A DNA stretch of 10,612 bases from an uncultured Collinsella sp. (GTDB taxonomy: Bacteria; Actinomycetota; Coriobacteriia; Coriobacteriales; Coriobacteriaceae), in the NCBI GenBank assembly GCA_902496005.1, contig CABUZI010000056.1, positions 1 through 10,612 on the forward strand, given 5' to 3'. The notes below the pieces were generated by a model, which did not search any database, was not told the DNA's origin, and saw nothing but the letters and a program-made list of their open reading frames with translations. The translations under genes were made by a program, and so were the position numbers. Position 1 is the first letter of the stretch. Every line of letters begins with the position of its first letter. Below are positions 1 through 8,009 of the stretch, in pieces.

Positions 1-92
1 CATGGGTCGAGGCCGGACTTCCGCTCGATTGGGACAGGCAGGCCTTCGAGGCCGAGCGCAAAATGGATTCTAAAAAACACCTTGCCAAATAG
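1..92 (+). CDS. C-terminal end of an unidentified protein (partial)
   Basis: An open frame enters at the window edge (first complete codon at 3) and runs 29 codons to a TAG at 90-92. The tail is charged and ends in a lysine-rich segment (MDSKKHLAK). A strong hairpin terminator begins 12 bases after the stop, which supports this being the genuine 3' end of a rightward gene that converges on the PFL locus. I do not recognise the family from so short a piece. It shows no feature of a PFL activating enzyme. Confidence 0.5.
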   Translation, partial: WVEAGLPLDWDRQAFEAERKMDSKKHLAK

Positions 93-104
93 GAGCGTCA
101 GGAC

Positions 105-149
105 GCAAAGAGGCTCCGCCGCGCAACGCGCGCAGCGGAGCCTCTTTGC
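105..149. terminator. Strong two-way terminator between convergent genes
   Basis: Perfect 15-bp stem: GCAAAGAGGCTCCGC at 105-119 pairs with 135-149. The 15-base loop can fold further (GCGC at 121-124 with 128-131). It sits 12 bases after the rightward stop at 92 and 66 bases after the leftward grcA stop at 216. The stem base carries an A/T run on each strand (AAAG / CTTT), so it could end transcription from both sides. There is no long U-run beyond the stem. Confidence 0.8.
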
Positions 150-161
150 ATGTCCGAGGAC

Positions 162-183
162 GTTTTGGGAAATAACCCAAAAC
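162..183 (-). terminator. Second hairpin behind the small PFL subunit gene
   Basis: GTTTTGGG (162-169) pairs perfectly with CCCAAAAC (176-183) around a six-base A/T loop. It lies 32 bases beyond the grcA stop and before the larger hairpin at 105-149. It has no classical U-run, so it may be a weak terminator or an mRNA 3'-end stabiliser. Confidence 0.4.
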
Positions 184-215
184 CGGCCCCAGTAATCCTA
201 CAGGAGTTGAACCCT

Positions 216-467
216 TTAGAACTTGTCGTGGAAGGTACGCGCAATGACCTCGTCCTGCTGCTCCTTGGTGAGTGTGTGGAAGTTCACGGCATAGCCGGAA
301 ACGCGAATGGTCAGCTGCGGGTACTTCTCGGGGTGAGCCTGAGCGTCGAGCAGCGTCTCACGGTTGAAGACGTTGATGTTCAGGTGGTGGCCACCCTTCT
401 CGGCGTAAGCGTCGAGCATGTGGACCAGGTTATCGGCCTGAGTCTCGGAAACTTCAGAAACCTTCAT
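216..467 (-). CDS. grcA: Glycyl radical subunit of a split pyruvate formate-lyase (GrcA/YfiD-like)
   Basis: This 83-residue protein matches the C-terminal glycyl radical domain of PFL nearly end to end. It contains HLNINVFNRE (28-37), the conserved PEKYPQLTIRVSGYAV run (46-61) with the radical-bearing glycine at residue 58, and a LTKEQQDEVIARTF tail like that of E. coli PflB. A radical SAM activase would abstract hydrogen from Gly58, and the radical would pass to the Cys pair in the body protein. E. coli GrcA (127 residues) repairs oxygen-cleaved PflB. Here the preceding gene lacks this domain, so the protein is inferred to be a required subunit. The start is set by a strong AAGGAGA site six bases upstream. 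It is the second gene of the leftward pfl locus, 85 bases after the body. An independent 'spare part' role alone is the alternative. Confidence 0.9.
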   Translation of the reverse strand: MKVSEVSETQADNLVHMLDAYAEKGGHHLNINVFNRETLLDAQAHPEKYPQLTIRVSGYAVNFHTLTKEQQDEVIARTFHDKF

Positions 468-490
468 AATGTGTCTCCTTCGATCGATAG

Positions 491-510
491 GCGCCGGCCA
501 AAACCGGCGC
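491..510 (-). other. GC-rich hairpin upstream of grcA ribosome binding site
   Basis: GCGCCGG (491-497) and CCGGCGC (504-510) form a perfect 7-bp stem with a six-base loop. It lies between the pflB body and grcA, ending ten bases before the AAGGAGA site of grcA. No U-run follows in the leftward RNA, so it is less likely a full terminator than an mRNA stability or processing structure that sets separate amounts of the two subunits. Confidence 0.5.
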
Positions 511-526
511 GCTAATCAGTAATCGT

Positions 527-551
527 TATTGTTAGTATAGCACTAACAATA
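527..551 (-). promoter_or_regulatory. 10-bp palindrome covering a possible internal promoter of grcA
   Basis: TATTGTTAGT (527-536) and ACTAACAATA (542-551) form a perfect inverted repeat with five central bases, directly abutting the pflB body stop. In the leftward direction the sequence TGCTATACT (542-534) is an extended -10 element lying inside the palindrome. No good -35 is seen. This could be an operator over a grcA promoter or an RNA hairpin just after the body gene. The TTGTTA/TAACAA arms resemble redox-sensor Rex sites, but the arms are nine bases apart rather than the usual six, so that identity is doubtful. Confidence 0.4.
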
Positions 552-552
552 G

Positions 553-2600
<2,048 letters not shown>

Positions 2601-2604
<4 letters not shown>

Positions 2605-2636
2605 TGTGTAACCACGCTCCTAGTTACGTGTAATGC
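2601..2636 (-). promoter_or_regulatory. Hairpin that would pair the pflB start codon and expose its GGAG in the loop
   Basis: In the leftward RNA, GCATT (2636-2632) pairs with AATGC (2605-2601), which contains the ATG. GTAAC (2627-2623) pairs with GTTAC (2612-2608). A small asymmetric internal loop separates the two 5-bp helices. The ten-base loop (2613-2622) contains the GGAG ribosome binding sequence. The fold would hide the start codon while leaving the GGAG accessible. It is seen by eye only; the folding energy is not computed. Confidence 0.4.
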
Positions 2637-3073
2637 GGCGCTCTCTCACACCGCTGCTTATTGAATTCTTGAATGTTCGGCTTGCACTACCGGCTTCTTC
2701 CGTTCTTCACCACACGTTGGTGTAGGGAAAACGTTTATCCACCTTGGAACTACAACCCAAAACCCAAGATTTCACCCGTTTGAGAAGGATAACATAGCGA
2801 CCCTCTCCATCTGGGCTGTTATATGTTTCTTTTTTTATATCATAATGGCGTTTTTTACAAACCCGCAGGAAATGCGAGCGCGAACAACTACCGTTCACCG
2901 ATTTCTTTGGTATTTTTCCTTGCCTTTGTACGACGTTCACTCTAGCTGTTATGTCAGCTTTATCAGGGTAAAGTACCCCAGAGACCCTTCAGAAACTGAA
3001 GGGCGGCCACGGGATTTCCCCCGGGGCCGCCCTATGGCGTGGCTAGTTATTTAGCTTTGATTGCCGTTTGGCA
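2605..3073 (-). promoter_or_regulatory. Long non-coding leader and promoter region of the pfl locus
   Basis: About 470 bases without a credible gene separate the permease stop (3074) from pflB. The A/T-rich core at 2821-2860 holds the best leftward promoter I can find: -10 TATAAA at 2839-2834 and -35 TTGTAA at 2860-2855, with a short 15-base spacer. This would give a leader of over 200 bases. Short open frames here (for example 2707-2940 leftward and 2845-3054 rightward) have no ribosome binding site or recognisable protein content. I see no perfect FNR (TTGAT-N4-ATCAA) or Rex site. Confidence 0.35.
2966..3032 (-). terminator. Cluster of three hairpins behind the permease gene
   Basis: The nearest to the permease stop is GGGCGGCC (3001-3008) with GGCCGCCC (3025-3032), extended inward by four more pairs (3010-3013 with 3020-3023). 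Next is CCCTTCAG (2985-2992) with CTGAAGGG (2996-3003), which shares GGG 3001-3003 with the first, so the two stems compete at that edge. A small GGGTA/TACCC hairpin follows at 2966-2978. Their position 42 bases after the kdgT stop suggests transcription termination, although a clean U-run is missing. Confidence 0.55.
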
Positions 3074-4090
3074 TTAGGCGGCTGCGGAAGCCTTGTCGGT
3101 CGTTGCCTTGCCGTTGCTCTGCTGGCCCTCAAAATGCTTGTAGCACCAGCTGGTGACCAGCGGGGTCAATATAGCCGTCACGATTGCGCAGGCAGCAACC
3201 TGTGCCGTAGCCGTCGCGAGCACGGCGCCACCGTACATGGCCCCGTTGACGCTTGCCATGGCAGCAGGCGTAGCCACATTGGCTCCGGCGCAGCTCGAAA
3301 TGGCCGCACCTGCGACACCCGTGCCGCCCGTGAGCTTGTCGACCGCGATGACGGGAATTGCAAAGATCACCGAGCAGATCACGCCGAGCAGAATACCGGG
3401 AAGACCGCCATTAATGAGCTGGCCAAAGGTCATGGTCGAGCCCATGGCAAAGAAGACGAGCACGATGACGGCGGAAAGTGCCGGTGCCATCATCTTCTTA
3501 AAGCTGGGGAAGACGTTGCCCAGAATAATGCCGACGACGATCGGCAGGATGGCACCCACGAGCGACCAGCCGATCGGAGCCTGGCCGGCAGCGCCGAGCA
3601 CGATCATCGTGACCGGAGGGCCGACAACGAGCGTGGTGATTGCGACAGCGCCACGCTCGGCCTCATTGCCCATGGTGCCCATCAGACCAGCGTACATAGC
3701 GTTGTTGGCGCCGGTGCAAGCCGCCAGCATCACCATGGCAGAGATGCCAAACAGGTTGTCGTTGAACACATAAAGGATGAGCAGCGACACGGCAACGACC
3801 ACGATTTGCTTGACGGCGATGATGATGGCACCGCGGGCAGCGGCGGCAGGAGCACTCTTAAACGAAATCGTCGTTCCGACAATCAGCAAAAAGGCGCCCA
3901 CGAGCGGGCCAGCGCCCTGCTGGGTCATGCCAAGCGTAAAGCTGCCGAGCGTTTTGAACAGGTCGGGGAATAGCGTGTTGAGCAGACAGCCCAACAGAAG
4001 CGGCACCAAGATATTGGCGCCCGGGATGGAGGACATCTTAAAGAACGGCTCCTTTGCCGCCGGCGCCTCCACCGCAGCCGATTCACTCAT
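3074..4090 (-). CDS. kdgT: 2-keto-3-deoxygluconate permease (KdgT family)
   Basis: This 338-residue, strongly hydrophobic inner-membrane protein resembles E. coli KdgT along its length: an N-terminal IPGANILVPLLLGCLLNTLFP, a central ALA/ACTGANNAMYAGLMG-type segment, GPPVTMIVLGAAG, GAILPIVVGIILGN, and the C-terminal IPVIAVDKLTGGTGVAGAA followed by SSCAGANVATPAAMA. About ten membrane segments can be drawn. KdgT imports 2-keto-3-deoxygluconate with protons. I start it at 4090 (MSESAAVE), because AAAGGAGA lies six bases before this ATG; an in-frame ATG at 4111 would add seven residues and has no comparable site. It follows the dehydrogenase gene by 108 bases with a hairpin between. Substrate assignment is from family resemblance; other sugar acids are possible. 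Confidence 0.85.
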   Translation of the reverse strand: MSESAAVEAPAAKEPFFKMSSIPGANILVPLLLGCLLNTLFPDLFKTLGSFTLGMTQQGAGPLVGAFLLIVGTTISFKSAPAAAARGAIIIAVKQIVVVAVSLLILYVFNDNLFGISAMVMLAACTGANNAMYAGLMGTMGNEAERGAVAITTLVVGPPVTMIVLGAAGQAPIGWSLVGAILPIVVGIILGNVFPSFKKMMAPALSAVIVLVFFAMGSTMTFGQLINGGLPGILLGVICSVIFAIPVIAVDKLTGGTGVAGAAISSCAGANVATPAAMASVNGAMYGGAVLATATAQVAACAIVTAILTPLVTSWCYKHFEGQQSNGKATTDKASAAA

Positions 4091-4147
4091 ATATATCTCC
4101 TTTGGATGCATGCGAATCGTAGCCGCATGCGCCTATATCAGAAAGAA

Positions 4148-4179
4148 GGCGACGGTCCCGAGTCGCAGGAGCCGTCGCC
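4148..4179 (-). terminator. Terminator or attenuator between dehydrogenase and permease genes
   Basis: GGCGACGG (4148-4155) and CCGTCGCC (4172-4179) form a perfect 8-bp stem that can extend by three more pairs past a one-base bulge. In the leftward RNA it is followed by UUCUUUCU, an imperfect U-run. It lies 19 bases after the dehydrogenase stop and 57 bases before the kdgT start. Partial termination here would lower permease expression relative to the dehydrogenase. Confidence 0.65.
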
Positions 4180-4198
4180 GAATAATCGTCGCGGAGTA

Positions 4199-4948
4199 TT
4201 ACCCGTCCAGAACGATGCCACCGTCGCAGTCACCGATCTCGCCGTTCACGAAGCTGGCGAGGTCGGAAGCGAAGAACAGCACCATCTGCGCAGGCTCGCT
4301 GGCCTGGGCGGCGCGGCCCAGAGGGATACCGTTGATGATGCGCTGAGAGTTCTCGTCAGAGAGAATCGAAGTCATATCGGTAAGGGTAAGTGACGGGCAC
4401 ACGGCGTTACAGCGGACGCCAAACTTGCCGCCTTCCTTGGCGACTGCCTTGGTCAGGCCGTTGACACCGGCCTTAGAGCTCGCGTAGGCCGCGGTGCCGA
4501 GCAGGCCGCCACCGATCTTGCCAGCGACAGAGCTCACGTTGACGATAGTGCCGGCATGGGCCGCCTTAAAGTGCGGGTACACGGCGTTCATCATAGTGAA
4601 GGTACCGTTGAGGTTGATGTCGATGGTGCGACGCCACTCGGTGTCATCGATCTCGTCGAACTTCTTGGTGCTGATGACGCCAGCGCAGTTGATCAGGATG
4701 TTGGTTTGCGGCAGGTCCGTAAAAATCTGCTCGACGGTCTCGCGCGCCTTGGGTGCATCGGCGACATCGAGCTGATAGAACTTGTTGCCCTCGCCAAGCT
4801 CGGCCACCGCGGCCTCGCCCTTAGCAGCGTTCCTTGCGATGAGCGCGACGTGTCCGGCGCCCGCAACGATGCCCTTGGCAATCTCGAGGCCAATGCCCTG
4901 AGTGCCGCCGGTAACGATCGCGGTTTTGCCCGTGAAGTCAAATGCCAT
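4199..4948 (-). CDS. Short-chain dehydrogenase/reductase, probably of deoxygluconate metabolism (KduD-like)
   Basis: This 249-residue classical SDR has the cofactor-binding TGGTQGIG at 13-20, NCAG at 87-90, the INLNG segment with the structural/catalytic Asn, and the catalytic triad Ser140, Tyr155 and Lys159 (YASSK). The Ser-Tyr spacing is 15, two longer than in FabG. The Arg after the second beta strand (ALIARN) hints at NADP(H) preference. FabG-like SDRs are hard to assign. The adjacent same-strand KdgT permease suggests action on 2-keto-3-deoxygluconate or a related keto sugar acid, as KduD or gluconate 5-dehydrogenase do. Other sugar-alcohol or acyl-ACP substrates cannot be excluded. The start at 4948 is supported by AAGGGGG eight bases upstream and by an in-frame stop seven codons before. 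It is the first gene of its leftward unit. Confidence 0.85.
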   Translation of the reverse strand: MAFDFTGKTAIVTGGTQGIGLEIAKGIVAGAGHVALIARNAAKGEAAVAELGEGNKFYQLDVADAPKARETVEQIFTDLPQTNILINCAGVISTKKFDEIDDTEWRRTIDINLNGTFTMMNAVYPHFKAAHAGTIVNVSSVAGKIGGGLLGTAAYASSKAGVNGLTKAVAKEGGKFGVRCNAVCPSLTLTDMTSILSDENSQRIINGIPLGRAAQASEPAQMVLFFASDLASFVNGEIGDCDGGIVLDG

Positions 4949-5061
4949 GACTCCAACCCCCTTGATTCAGGTGTCTCCTTGCGGGAAGTTGGAGCATCGC
5001 ACGTGGCGATAAATGAGTCCCAGTCGTCATGGTGGTGACAACCCCTCGCCTAACCGCGGGC

Positions 5062-5085
5062 ATAATAGTTCTTTGAAACGCTTCA
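5062..5085 (-). promoter_or_regulatory. LacI-family-type operator beside a leftward -10 element
   Basis: TGAAACGCTTCA at 5074-5085 is a 12-bp palindrome (one transition apart from perfect symmetry at two positions) with a central CG, the usual pattern of LacI/GalR-family operators. A leftward -10 (TATTAT) is at 5067-5062, so the palindrome overlaps the spacer and -35 zone of a promoter that would serve the dehydrogenase-permease unit with a leader of about 107 bases. In Bacillus the kdg genes are controlled by a LacI-family KdgR, which fits; no such regulator gene is in the window. Confidence 0.45.
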
Positions 5086-5162
5086 GCGATTGAATTTTTT
5101 ACTCTTTATGCGCTCTTTATATTGCCCACTGCATGAGACCCGAATACGCGGGTATCATCTTT

Positions 5163-5199
5163 CACCGAAAATAGTTTCTAGTGTTAGGGGTTTTCGGTG
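5163..5199 (+). promoter_or_regulatory. Inverted repeat ending on the GTG start of the MarR gene
   Basis: CACCGAAAA (5163-5171) and TTTTCGGTG (5191-5199) are perfect 9-bp arms 19 bases apart. The right arm contains the GTG start, and the AGGGG ribosome binding sequence (5186-5190) lies in the loop. A TATCAT -10-like sequence precedes it at 5153-5158. It may be a MarR autoregulatory operator, or an RNA hairpin hiding the start codon. The wide arm spacing is unusual for a MarR dimer site. Confidence 0.45.
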
Positions 5200-5646
5200 G
5201 AAGATACCGATTTCCATGAGCTTGGGCGTCAGCTCTTTACCGAGTTTGGCAGCATGCACCAGCGCGTTTCGCGCTTTGCCGACCAGGCTCTGGGTGGCGA
5301 GATGGCCGTCATGCGCGCCCTCATGCGCGCCGGCGGCTCGCTCACGCCGAGCGAACTCGCCGATCGTGCCTGGGTCTCGAGCGCCCGTATCGCCAATATC
5401 CTGCGCGCCCTCGAGGCCAAGGGTTGGGTCGAGCGCGAGCACTCAAAGACCGACCGTCGTCGCGTACACGTCACGGTGACCGACAAGGGATTCCAGGTCA
5501 TCGAAATCAAACGCCGGGAATTCGAGGACCGCACCGCGGCCTTCCTCGAGCAGCTCGGCGAAACAGATACCCAGGAGATGGTGCGCCTTCTAAGACGTGC
5601 CAACGAAATTATCGACCGCAATCAAGAAAGGAGAGATGCCGAGTGA
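5197..5646 (+). CDS. MarR-family transcriptional regulator of the downstream exporter
   Basis: This 149-residue winged-helix protein has a helix-turn-helix segment SLTPSELADRAWVSSARIANILRALEAKGWV at about 48-78, followed by the wing EREHSKTDRRRVHVTVTDKG with the conserved DRR. Both belong to the DNA-binding core of MarR proteins. Helices at both ends would form the dimer interface. MarR proteins are typically dimeric repressors of exporter or stress genes, released by small ligands. The GTG start at 5197 is supported by AGGGG six bases upstream. The stop overlaps the start of the first ABC subunit by four bases (GTGA), so the three genes form one translationally coupled operon and the regulator most likely controls it and itself. 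The ligand is unknown. Confidence 0.9.
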   Translation: MEDTDFHELGRQLFTEFGSMHQRVSRFADQALGGEMAVMRALMRAGGSLTPSELADRAWVSSARIANILRALEAKGWVEREHSKTDRRRVHVTVTDKGFQVIEIKRREFEDRTAAFLEQLGETDTQEMVRLLRRANEIIDRNQERRDAE

Positions 5647-8009
5647 GGATTCTCAAGCTCTTTAAAAAACATATCCTGGCACTGTTCGCAGCTATCGTAC
5701 TTATCGTAATCAGCTGCAACGCCGATCTGGCGCTGCCTACCTATATGAGCGACATCGTCGACGTGGGCGTGCAGCAAGGCGGCATCGCCTCGCCCGTGCC
5801 CGACACCATTCGCGCCGAATCGCTCGACGACCTCGAACTCTTCATGAGCTCCAAGGACGCCAAGGCTGTGGAGGCCGTGTTTAGCAAGGCGGACAATAAC
5901 GGCATTCGAACGTACAAGGGCACCGAGGAGGAGCGTGCCGACGGCGGCAAGATTGCCGACATCATGAGCCTGCCCGAGACTGTCGTCCTTTCGTTCAACC
6001 AGGGTATTGACGCCAACTCCATGGGCGACATGATGGGCACGTCCGGTGAAAAAGACAACAGCGGCGCCCAGGCCATGCCCACGCCCGAGCAGATGGCGGC
6101 GATGACGCCCGAGCAACTCGCCGAGATGCAGCAGAAGGCCGCTGCGGCGCAGAACATGCAAAAACAGATTGATGCCGACGGTGGCAAGATCACCATGAAG
6201 AGCCTGCGTCTAGGCGTTGAAGGCGGCCTAATCGACCAGGGCAAGCTCGTCGAGGGCGCCAACGATATGGCAGACAAAATGGGCTCCATGTCGGGCTCCA
6301 TCGTGACCCAACGCGCCGTGAGCTATGTGCAAGACGAGTACAAGGCGCAGGGCATCGACCCCGCCGACGTGCAGAACGCCTACCTGGGCCGCATGGCGAC
6401 CACGATGTTTGGTCTGTGCCTGGTGTCGCTCGTCGCCACCATCCTGACCGGTGCCGTGGCTTCGCGCACCGCCTGCTCCATCGCCCGCGACCTGCGCCGC
6501 GAGACCTTCAACAAGGTTATGCACTTCTCGCCGGCCGAGGTGGGCAAGTTTAGCCAGGCCTCGCTCATCACCCGCTGCACCAACGACATTCAGCAGATCC
6601 AGATGGCCGCAACCCTGTTTATCCGCATGTGCCTGATGGCCCCCGTCATGGGCATCGTCGCCGTCATGCGCGTCCTGGCCAACCACACCGGCCTGGAGTG
6701 GACCATCGCCGTGGCCATCATCGCGGTTTCGGCCGTTGTCGGCGTGCTCATGGGCCTCACCATGCCCAAGTTCAAAAAGATGCAGAGCTTTGTGGACCGC
6801 GTGAACCTTACCGCCCGCGAGCTGCTCGACGGCCTTATGCCCATCCGCTCGTTCAACCGTGAGGAGCATGAGCTCGAGCGTTTTGACAAGGCTTCGCTCG
6901 ACCTGATGACCACGCAGCTCTACACCAACCGCGCCATGAGCTTTATGATGCCGCTCATGATGCTCGTCATGAACTGCATCACCGTGCTTATCGTCTGGTT
7001 TGGCGCGCAGGGCGTGTCCGACGGCGTGATGCAGGTCGGCAACATGATGGCGTTCATCTCCTACACTATGCAGATCGTCATGGCGTTTATGATCCTCACC
7101 ATGGTTTCGGTCATCCTGCCCCGTGCCGAGGTCGCAGCCGAGCGCGTAGATGAGGTCATCACCTGCCCCACGAGCATCAACGACCCTGCCTCGCCCAAAC
7201 TGCCCGCTGCCAGCGCGCCGCGCGGCGAGCTCACCTTCCGTGACGTGAGCTTCCAGTATCCCGATGCCCGCGCCGACGTCATTAGCGGCGTAAACTTCAC
7301 CACGCACGCCGGCCAGATGCTCGGCATCATTGGTTCCACGGGCTCGGGCAAGTCCACGCTCGTGCAGCTGATTCCGCGCCTGTACGACGTCACGGGCGGC
7401 AGCATTTCGCTCGACGGCATCGACGTGCGCGACATGACCCTTTCCGAGCTGCGCCGCCGCATCGGTTATATTCCGCAGCAGGGTCGTCTGTTCTCGGGTA
7501 CCGTCGAGAGCAACCTCAGGTTTGCCGGCGACATGGTGAGTGACGAGGATATGCGCCAGGCAGCACGCGTCGCCCAGGCGGAAGACTTTATCGCCGAGCG
7601 CGAGGGCGGCTACGACTCCCCCATCAGCCAGGGCGGCTCCAATGTCTCGGGCGGTCAGCGCCAACGCCTGGCCATCGCCCGCGCATTGGCCAAAAAGCCC
7701 GAGGTCGTGGTGTTCGATGACTCGTTTAGCGCCCTCGACTACAAGACCGACGCGCGCCTGCGCGAGGAGCTGGCAAAAAACGTTACCGACGCCGCACTCG
7801 TGGTCGTAGCCCAGCGCATCGCGACCATCATGCACGCCGACCAGATCATCGTGCTCGACGACGGCCACGTAGTGGGCACCGGCACGCACGAGGAGCTGCT
7901 GCGCAGCTGCCCGGCGTACCTGGAGATCGCACAGTCGCAGCTTTCCGCCGAGGAGCTGGGGCTTACCCAAAAAGAAATTGCAGCCGTCATGGAAGGAGGC
8001 GAGCGCTAA
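5643..8009 (+). CDS. ABC exporter half-transporter with degenerate ATP site and large extracytoplasmic insertion
   Basis: This 788-residue type IV ABC exporter subunit has one membrane segment at about 10-32, an insertion of about 205 residues (44-250) where others have a short loop, five more segments to about 500, and a nucleotide-binding domain from about 530. Motifs are Walker A GSTGSGKS (564-571), Q-loop Gln612, signature VSGGQ (668-672) and Walker B VVVFD with Asp692. The catalytic Glu is replaced by Asp693 and the switch His by Gln724, so its own ATP site is degenerate while its signature is normal. The insertion is Met/Gln-rich around 147-175, with a short TPEQ repeat. The GTG start at 5643 overlaps the MarR stop, and AAAGGAGA lies eight bases before; longer frames reaching upstream overlap marR. 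It most likely pairs with the next gene for drug, lipid or peptide export. Confidence 0.9.
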   Translation: MRILKLFKKHILALFAAIVLIVISCNADLALPTYMSDIVDVGVQQGGIASPVPDTIRAESLDDLELFMSSKDAKAVEAVFSKADNNGIRTYKGTEEERADGGKIADIMSLPETVVLSFNQGIDANSMGDMMGTSGEKDNSGAQAMPTPEQMAAMTPEQLAEMQQKAAAAQNMQKQIDADGGKITMKSLRLGVEGGLIDQGKLVEGANDMADKMGSMSGSIVTQRAVSYVQDEYKAQGIDPADVQNAYLGRMATTMFGLCLVSLVATILTGAVASRTACSIARDLRRETFNKVMHFSPAEVGKFSQASLITRCTNDIQQIQMAATLFIRMCLMAPVMGIVAVMRVLANHTGLEWTIAVAIIAVSAVVGVLMGLTMPKFKKMQSFVDRVNLTARELLDGLMPIRSFNREEHELERFDKASLDLMTTQLYTNRAMSFMMPLMMLVMNCITVLIVWFGAQGVSDGVMQVGNMMAFISYTMQIVMAFMILTMVSVILPRAEVAAERVDEVITCPTSINDPASPKLPAASAPRGELTFRDVSFQYPDARADVISGVNFTTHAGQMLGIIGSTGSGKSTLVQLIPRLYDVTGGSISLDGIDVRDMTLSELRRRIGYIPQQGRLFSGTVESNLRFAGDMVSDEDMRQAARVAQAEDFIAEREGGYDSPISQGGSNVSGGQRQRLAIARALAKKPEVVVFDDSFSALDYKTDARLREELAKNVTDAALVVVAQRIATIMHADQIIVLDDGHVVGTGTHEELLRSCPAYLEIAQSQLSAEELGLTQKEIAAVMEGGER

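Noticed and set aside
468..552. PFL split as a frameshift or sequencing error
   Set aside because: The two genes are in different frames separated by 85 bases of structured DNA with stops in the relevant frames (553-555 and 516-518). The second has its own strong ribosome binding site and ATG, so one or two base changes would not restore a single protein.
3068..3973. 301-codon rightward frame opposite kdgT
   Set aside because: Composition (Arg, His, Asp, Gly repeats) and full overlap with a recognised permease mark it as a shadow.
4996..5010. ATCGC/GCGAT palindrome upstream of the dehydrogenase
   Set aside because: Arms of only five bases; such repeats are expected by chance in GC-rich DNA.
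5424..5642. Upstream extension of the first ABC subunit (73 residues)
   Set aside because: It overlaps marR and has no membrane or ABC-like content. The GTG at 5643 has a good ribosome binding site and the usual four-base overlap.
6228..7970. 580-codon open frame opposite the first ABC gene
   Set aside because: Shadow of a strongly conserved exporter gene. The His/Ala/Asp/Gly-rich product is typical of reverse-strand GC-rich frames.
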